Shown here: piece by piece, positions 50,320-64,000 of the stretch | Layout of the letters: each line of letters begins with the position of its first letter | Numbering within the stretch: the first letter of the stretch is position 1 | Translations under genes and position numbers: made by a program | Notes under the pieces: model-generated | The model's database searches: none | What the model was told of the DNA's origin: nothing | What the model saw: the letters and a program-made list of their open reading frames with translations, nothing else | NCBI RefSeq assembly: GCF_963259705.1 | Contig: NC_081849.1 | Span: forward strand, 57,322,093 to 57,386,092 | Direction of reading: 5' to 3' | From: Myotis daubentonii | Taxonomy: Eukaryota; Chordata; Mammalia; Chiroptera; Vespertilionidae | DNA: 64,000 nt

Positions 50320-52210
50320 AACAGAGCCGTACATTTGGGCCTTAACTCTCCAAAATTAGATATATCCCCTAAAATGTTGTCCCCCTAAAGTGCAAACTGA
50401 GGAGGGAAGGTTCTCTGAGGAATCATACAAACAGAGTTGAAGGCAGTTAAGATAATGGCTTAAAGAATAAACTCCAGTGAGGATAAATGTCAAAAATAGG
50501 CAACATGGGAGCTAGCTAAGGGTCGTAGAGTTCTGGAACTTGTCTGCAAGGGCTGGGGACTCCCAGGAGTACGAAGCCCAGAGTTCTGTAATGAGCTGAA
50601 GGCTAAGTCCTAACTATCCGGTGGTGCATGACGCTATAGGATTGTATCTGTTATTGCAGTACGTAAACTGTCAAAGAGAGGGTAGTTCCTTCTATGGATT
50701 GAAATACACATAGATTAAAAAGCCCACGATTTTCAAACTTTTTTCTGTTTTCTCTAGATCCTAAGGTGTCAGGCAGTGGAGGAAGCTGCTACCATCCTCC
50801 CTGTTCTAGAACTGCCCACACCCCAATTCTGTGTTGGATTGTTTTTTTCCCCGGTCTGTTAATCAGTTAATTTGAAATCTGACTTTTCCCCCTCATCAGG
50901 TTACTGACATTGCTTCACAAATTCCATACCTTTTCTGGGTAATATCCTCTTCCACCCTATGCAACGGCAGGTTCAAATTCTACCTTCTTGAAATTCACTC
51001 ACTCAGCTCCTATTGTCTTTTTGTTTCTCCTAACTCTACAACTGTCCTTTTTCTGTCCCCTTACCAAACTTGCCTCCCTCCTCCTCTTTCTAAAGGCAGA
51101 TACCTCACAAGAATCTTACCTGGGCCCCACTCTCTCCTCTGGGCTGACCTGACTCGCCAGGCTGTACCTACTCTGAAATCTCTGGTGAGCTCCCTCGTCC
51201 ACTTGCAGCTCTCTGCTGGATACCTTAGCCTGTTTGTCCCACCAGCGCCTCAGACCCAGCATTTCCAGGCTGAATTTGTCCTCTCTAACCAATAGTCACC
51301 TTTATCATCATCATGTTACCACATTACCATCATCACCTGGCACTCCCCTGGCCTTCTTCTCCACCTCCAGCTACTTGCCAGTTCCCCTCTGCTCTCTCCG
51401 CACATCCCATGCCAGAGCTGTTCACTGCTCATTCCCACTTGCCACTATCCCAGGGCAGGCTCATCCGCTCTTGCTTTGATTTTCCAGAGCCAGCCTTGCT
51501 TCCTGTCTGCACTTCTCTGCACCCGAGGCCATCATGCATGTCACTGCAAGTCATCTTCCTGGGGCCTCGTTTTTTCCCCACATCTTTTCTCCAGTTTAAA
51601 AATTCTGTCTCCTATTTCCCTATAACTGCAGAATTGAGTCCAGTGATTTTAAAATAACTTGATAATGGATATTGTTAAAAGCATTGATGTAGTTGTCTTG
51701 GTAAAAATCAGAGTCTTGTTGGACTTACACTGATTTCACCATGCAGTTAGTATATACATTTCATATACATGTGCATATATATGTATGTATATGTATATCA
51801 TAAAATAAAATTAATTTTAAATGGTAAATTACATAAACTATGTGATTTTAAGTTAGAGTTCTTAGGCCTGTAAAGTTTTGCTTGCACGCTAAGTATACTC
51901 TTTGAGCTTAAATTTCAAAGTTAGCACAAATAATATGACCCCAAATCATCTTTCTTAATTTATTTCTCACAGTTGCCTTCCATGTGCCTTTCATTGTAGC
52001 CAAAGGCTGCACAGCCCTGTACTCTTCTAATTTTCTTCCTCACATCTTCTCTTTTGTGTAATTACTTCTCTCTGACTAAAACATCCACCCATCCATATCC
52101 TAGTTCTAATTTATCCTTGCCCTTTCAAGCCCACCCCAACTGAAATCTCAGCATTCCCAGGCCGAATTCACCAGAGTATATTTGGTGAATTGTCAGAGCC
52201 CTTAACAACC
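50320..52210 (+). other. Probable first intron of LRRC72, left part
   Basis: The stretch 50940-51620 is pyrimidine-rich and resembles decayed L2/LTR text (cgcctcagacccagcatttc). The frames here have no recognisable domain. No exon found. Intronic status depends on the uncertain exon 1. Confidence 0.35.
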
Positions 52211-52214
52211 TTCC

Positions 52215-52332
52215 TTTGCAGTGTTTGATGGATAAATGGGCAGATAAGGTGTAGTTCATACATGCAATGGAATATTATTCAGCCTTAAAAAGGTAGGAAA
52301 TTCTGACACACACTACAACATAGATGATTCTT
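52215..52332 (+). mobile_element. Old L1 3' region, left part
   Basis: catgcaatggaatattattc followed by agccttaaaaaggtaggaaa is the L1 3'-end text also seen at 39950. Continues at 52556 after a SINE. Confidence 0.8.
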
Positions 52333-52538
52333 TTAAAAAATATATATTTTATTGATTTTTTACAGAGAGGAAGGGAGAGGGATAGAGTTAGAAACATCGA
52401 TGAGAGAGAAACATTAGCTGCCTCTTACACATCCCCTACTGTGCCTGCAGCCAAGGTACATGCTTTTGACTGGAATCAAACCGGGGACCCTTGAGTCTGC
52501 AGGCTGACGCTCTATCCACTGAGCCAAACCAGTTAGGG
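52333..52538 (-). mobile_element. VES-type SINE, reverse, inside an L1
   Basis: Reverse tRNA head (ccactgagccaaaccagtta), gctgcctcttacacatcccc and an AT-rich end. Perfect 17-bp duplication caacatagatgattctt at 52316-52332 and 52539-52555. Confidence 0.96.
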
Positions 52539-52555
52539 CAACATAGATGATTCTT

Positions 52556-52860
52556 GAAGACATTATGCTAAGTGAAATAAGTCAGTCACAAAAGGAGAAA
52601 AACTTGTGATTCCACTTCCATGGGGTACTCAGTGTAGTCAAATTCATAGGAATGGAAAGTAGAAGGGTGGTTGCCAGGGGATGGGGAGGGAGGAAATGCG
52701 GAGTTAGTGTTTACTGGGTGCAGAGTCTCATTTGAGAAGATGAAAACCTTCTGGAAATGGATAGTGGAGATGGTTGCACAGCAATGTGAATGTGCTGAAC
52801 TGTAGGGTTAAAGTAGTAAGTTCTATATTATGTATGTTTCACCACAATAAAAAAAAAACT
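52556..52860 (+). mobile_element. Old L1 3' end, right part
   Basis: gaagacattatgctaagtga, aataagtcagtcacaaaagg, gagatggttgcacagcaatg, then an A-rich end (caccacaataaaaaaaaaac). Confidence 0.85.
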
Positions 52861-52869
52861 CTCTCAGGG

Positions 52870-61221
<8,352 letters not shown>

Positions 61222-63161
61222 TAAGTTTTAATAGAGCTAATTTTTAAAAGTATTATTTTCTGTACCTAATTTAAACTTAAGTGAGAAAGTTTATATGCAT
61301 ATATGTATGTATTTGAATAGCACAGTTTGCGAGATATTATTATACCACAACTGCTTGTGTCTCCATGTCCTGTGAAAGCTGTTCAGAGGAGCTATTCCTT
61401 CCAGTCCCATGGCTTTTCTCACCTCTCCTATGTCATTAGAAATCTTACAGTTCATTTGAATTATAGTCACAGTTCAGAAATAAGAATGTCTAGGAGAATA
61501 TATTAATCAACTTTTGATCTTCATTCATAAATGAGATATCCCCTCACCTTTTCTCCCATATCCAGCTAAGCCTGGTGGCAGAGTGCCACCTGCCTTCTTT
61601 GTCAGCTTAAGGAGGTGTGGTGGGTTTTCATTCCTTCTCACCTTCACCCCAATCTTCTCCATAATTGGTATGGAATCTCTAGGAATGGGGAGATGTGGAG
61701 GTAGAGGAAAGGCAAGGGAGAAAGTTATTTGGTTTGCACCCTCTGGTACTAAAAAAAAATTGAGTTTTTTCTCTTAATGGGTTATTGAGAAGCTTCCCTA
61801 CTAGGTTACTCCAACTGTAATTCCTCTCTGCTGGCCACTTCTGACCGCCCCTCACCACTTATCCCAGTGGTACTTACAACTGAATGTCTCCAGGCCTTGA
61901 CAACGCACCCTCTTGGGCAGGGTTTCTTTTATCCTGCCCCAGATCAATATTCCTACAACCGTCTCCCATGCAGTTCCCGGGGCTCACACACCTTTGTCCT
62001 GCTATCAGGGGCTAAGGGGGGGGAGTTACCCCCCAGTTGCTACCCATGCTGATCTAGCCTCCTCAGTAAGTGCCATACACTAAGCTATCATGTCCCCAAC
62101 TGCAGGGACACCCTTCAAGGTCACTGAGTGAGGCCCCTATATCTTCTCTTAGAGGCTAGCATTTAGGAGGCCACCACCTCCCCTAGAGTGGGAGCCTGGG
62201 GGGCTCTAAGCCATCTCCAAGTCAAAGAGCAGGACTGAACCAAAATGCAGACCCAGTCATTACAGTTAGCTGGTCAGTAGTTGGTTATCCTCAACTTTCA
62301 AAAATTTGAGTTTCCAGCAGCTTTCATTTTACTCATTGTAAATCCACTATACCATCTTAGCATTTTGAATTTAGACTTTCAAATGCCAGCTAAATAAAAA
62401 AAGGTTTCTTGAGTTTTCAGCAATAGTGTGCTTATCAAGCAGTAGTCCAGACTCACAGCACTGAGTCTTGAAGCAGCCATGTTCATGAAAGTATTTCAAT
62501 ATCACATTGCATTTTCAGTCTTTTTTACAACCAAGTAAATGGAAAATGAAAGAGCTCCTAGTATTAAGTGTAAGCACAAGTCTCATAAGCTTGAAATAAT
62601 TTCTAGAAGAACAAACACAAATAGCTCTGAGACCCAGCCAGCTAATGACTGAAATGGAAAGTACTTGCACTACTTAAGGGCACACAAGTTCAAAACGCTT
62701 TATAGCACTCTGCCAAAAGCCATCCTGGGTCACAGTGGGCGACCTCTGATGAGAAAAAGATGGAAATCACCAGGCATGGCAGAAGTGACTAATCTTTGTT
62801 TCTCATGTGTGCTCCTTGTGGTGTTCAGTTTTAAAGGGGGGAACATGTACAGCTGTTGGCAATAGGTCTAGAGAGAGAGGTGATTAGGAACTTTGTAATA
62901 TTTTTTGGAGTTCTGGTAGTGGACACCATCCAACTTCCAACCAGTCATTGAATGTTCATGCAGTTGACTGGCAGATACGTTATGTACATACGAAGGGATT
63001 ATGTATACTGTCAACTGTTTTACTCTCTTTTGTTTTTGAAGGGGGATTGGTAGGGAAGGGATGTAAAAACAGGCAGTATTCATTTCTTGTACTTGATTCT
63101 TTATGTTCAACAAACTAGCTATGTTATTTCCAAAATCACCATCACTTAACTTTGTTTTTAG

Positions 63162-63362
63162 ACCTATGCACCAGGAGGTCACAAGCTCAACTCCCAGTCA
63201 GGGGACATGCCTAGGTTGCGGGCTCGATCCCCAGCAGGGGATGTGCAGGAGGCAACTGATTGATGTTTCTTTCTCATGTTTCTCTCTTATCGATGTTTCT
63301 ATCTCTCTCTCCCTCTCTCTTCCTCTCTCTCTCTAAAATCAATTAAAAATATTTTTAAAAAA
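63162..63362 (+). mobile_element. VES-type SINE, 5'-truncated
   Basis: Starts within the tRNA-like head (caccaggaggtcacaagctc), then gggctcgatccccagcaggg, gtgcaggaggcaactgattg, CT-rich region and A-rich tail. The A box is missing. Confidence 0.9.
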
Positions 63363-63852
63363 TACTTTTTTAGCCCACATAACACTGAAAGGAGAGCATA
63401 CCCAAAATAAGTTTTAAGTGGTTGTGGGTAAGTGAATAAGTTGTTGTGAGTTTTCTTATTGATCAATAACTTACTGGTTGCTAAGTTACCACACTTCATG
63501 AAAAATTAAAATTTTTTTTCAAGATCCAAAACTTTAATGGGCATATTAGCTATGATAGTACTTCCTCAGAGGGCCTTTGTTTCCTCTGGATATCTTCTTG
63601 CCTGGATGTGAAGCCAGGAATCATCCTGCTAACTTGAGAATGGATCCAACATTGAGAGAAAAGCAGAGCCCAGAAAATCATTGAGTGACTAAGAGGCTGA
63701 GGCTCTCACAAGCCCTGGACTTCTTGGTGTGTGACATAAATATATGTTCTAATTTACGTGCCAGTATGAGTTGAGCTTAGGAGTTACTTGGAGCCAGTAG
63801 CATCCTATCTGGTACAGCTTATTCTGTACTTACATTTAGGCCATCGGTAGAA

Positions 63853-64000
63853 TCCTAAATAATAAAAGCCCAGTGACCATAATGGCAGAATGACCAGAAT
63901 GACCGCTCAACCAGTCACTATGAGGTGCACTGATCACCTCTTGGTCCCTTCCCCACCCCCCACCCCCAGCCAGCAGGCTCTGATTGCCGGATGGCAAACG
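63853..64000 (+). mobile_element. Helitron, 5' part, cut by the window end
   Basis: TCCTAAATAATAAAAGCCCA preceded by A, then gaccgctcaaccagtcacta and ggtgcactgatcacctc, the short HeliBat 5' layout. The 3' end is outside the window. Confidence 0.88.

Overview
This is mammalian nuclear DNA, almost certainly from a vesper bat (Vespertilionidae). It contains many tRNA-derived VES-type SINEs, most with clear target-site duplications. It also contains a series of HeliBat-type non-autonomous Helitrons: 5' end TC followed by TATAATAAAAG or CTAATAAAAG, and 3' end a GTGCAC hairpin followed by CGGGCC(T/C)CTAG, set between A and T. There is one SPIN-type hAT element. Older mammalian repeats (L1, L2, MIR, MER5-type hAT, MaLR-like LTRs) fill much of the rest.

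Two host genes can be recognised. SOSTDC1 (secreted BMP/Wnt antagonist; USAG-1, ectodin, wise) lies complete on the minus strand at 6281-9310. It has two coding exons, canonical splice sites, an exact 206-residue reading frame, a TATA box upstream and a 2.4 kb intron. About 40 kb further right, on the plus strand, is the 5' part of LRRC72 (leucine-rich repeat protein). Coding exons at 55006-55075 and 61119-61188 join in phase, and the gene runs off the right edge. A GC-richer segment at about 49.7-50.3 kb is a candidate promoter and first exon. The SOSTDC1(-)/LRRC72(+) order matches the mammalian locus (human 7p).

Layout. 1-4.5 kb: AT-rich sequence downstream of SOSTDC1. 4.5-5.1 kb: old hAT fragment and a VES SINE. 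About 5.2-9.5 kb: SOSTDC1. 9.5-49.6 kb: intergenic DNA with MER5B, a MaLR-like LTR, Helitrons at 12.6, 17.7, 23.8, 29.3, 29.5, 31.1 and 40.1 kb, seven SINEs, SPIN at 31.7 kb, an L1 split by a Helitron at 39.4-41.4 kb, a palindromic hAT MITE at 42.0 kb and a mariner-type MITE at 44.0 kb. 49.7-64 kb: LRRC72 5' part. Its first long intron carries an L1/SINE nest at 52 kb; its next intron carries a 2.3 kb chain of three head-to-tail Helitrons at 55.4-57.7 kb and further repeats.

The most unusual structures are the seamless Helitron chain and its chimeric middle member, a perfect 24-bp-arm hairpin kept in three copies of one Helitron family, a variable-copy palindrome in the same family, and a perfect 21-bp-arm hairpin upstream of SOSTDC1. 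I see no CRISPR array, rRNA gene, true tRNA gene or bacterial-type system. Almost all other open frames are chance frames in repeats or non-coding DNA.
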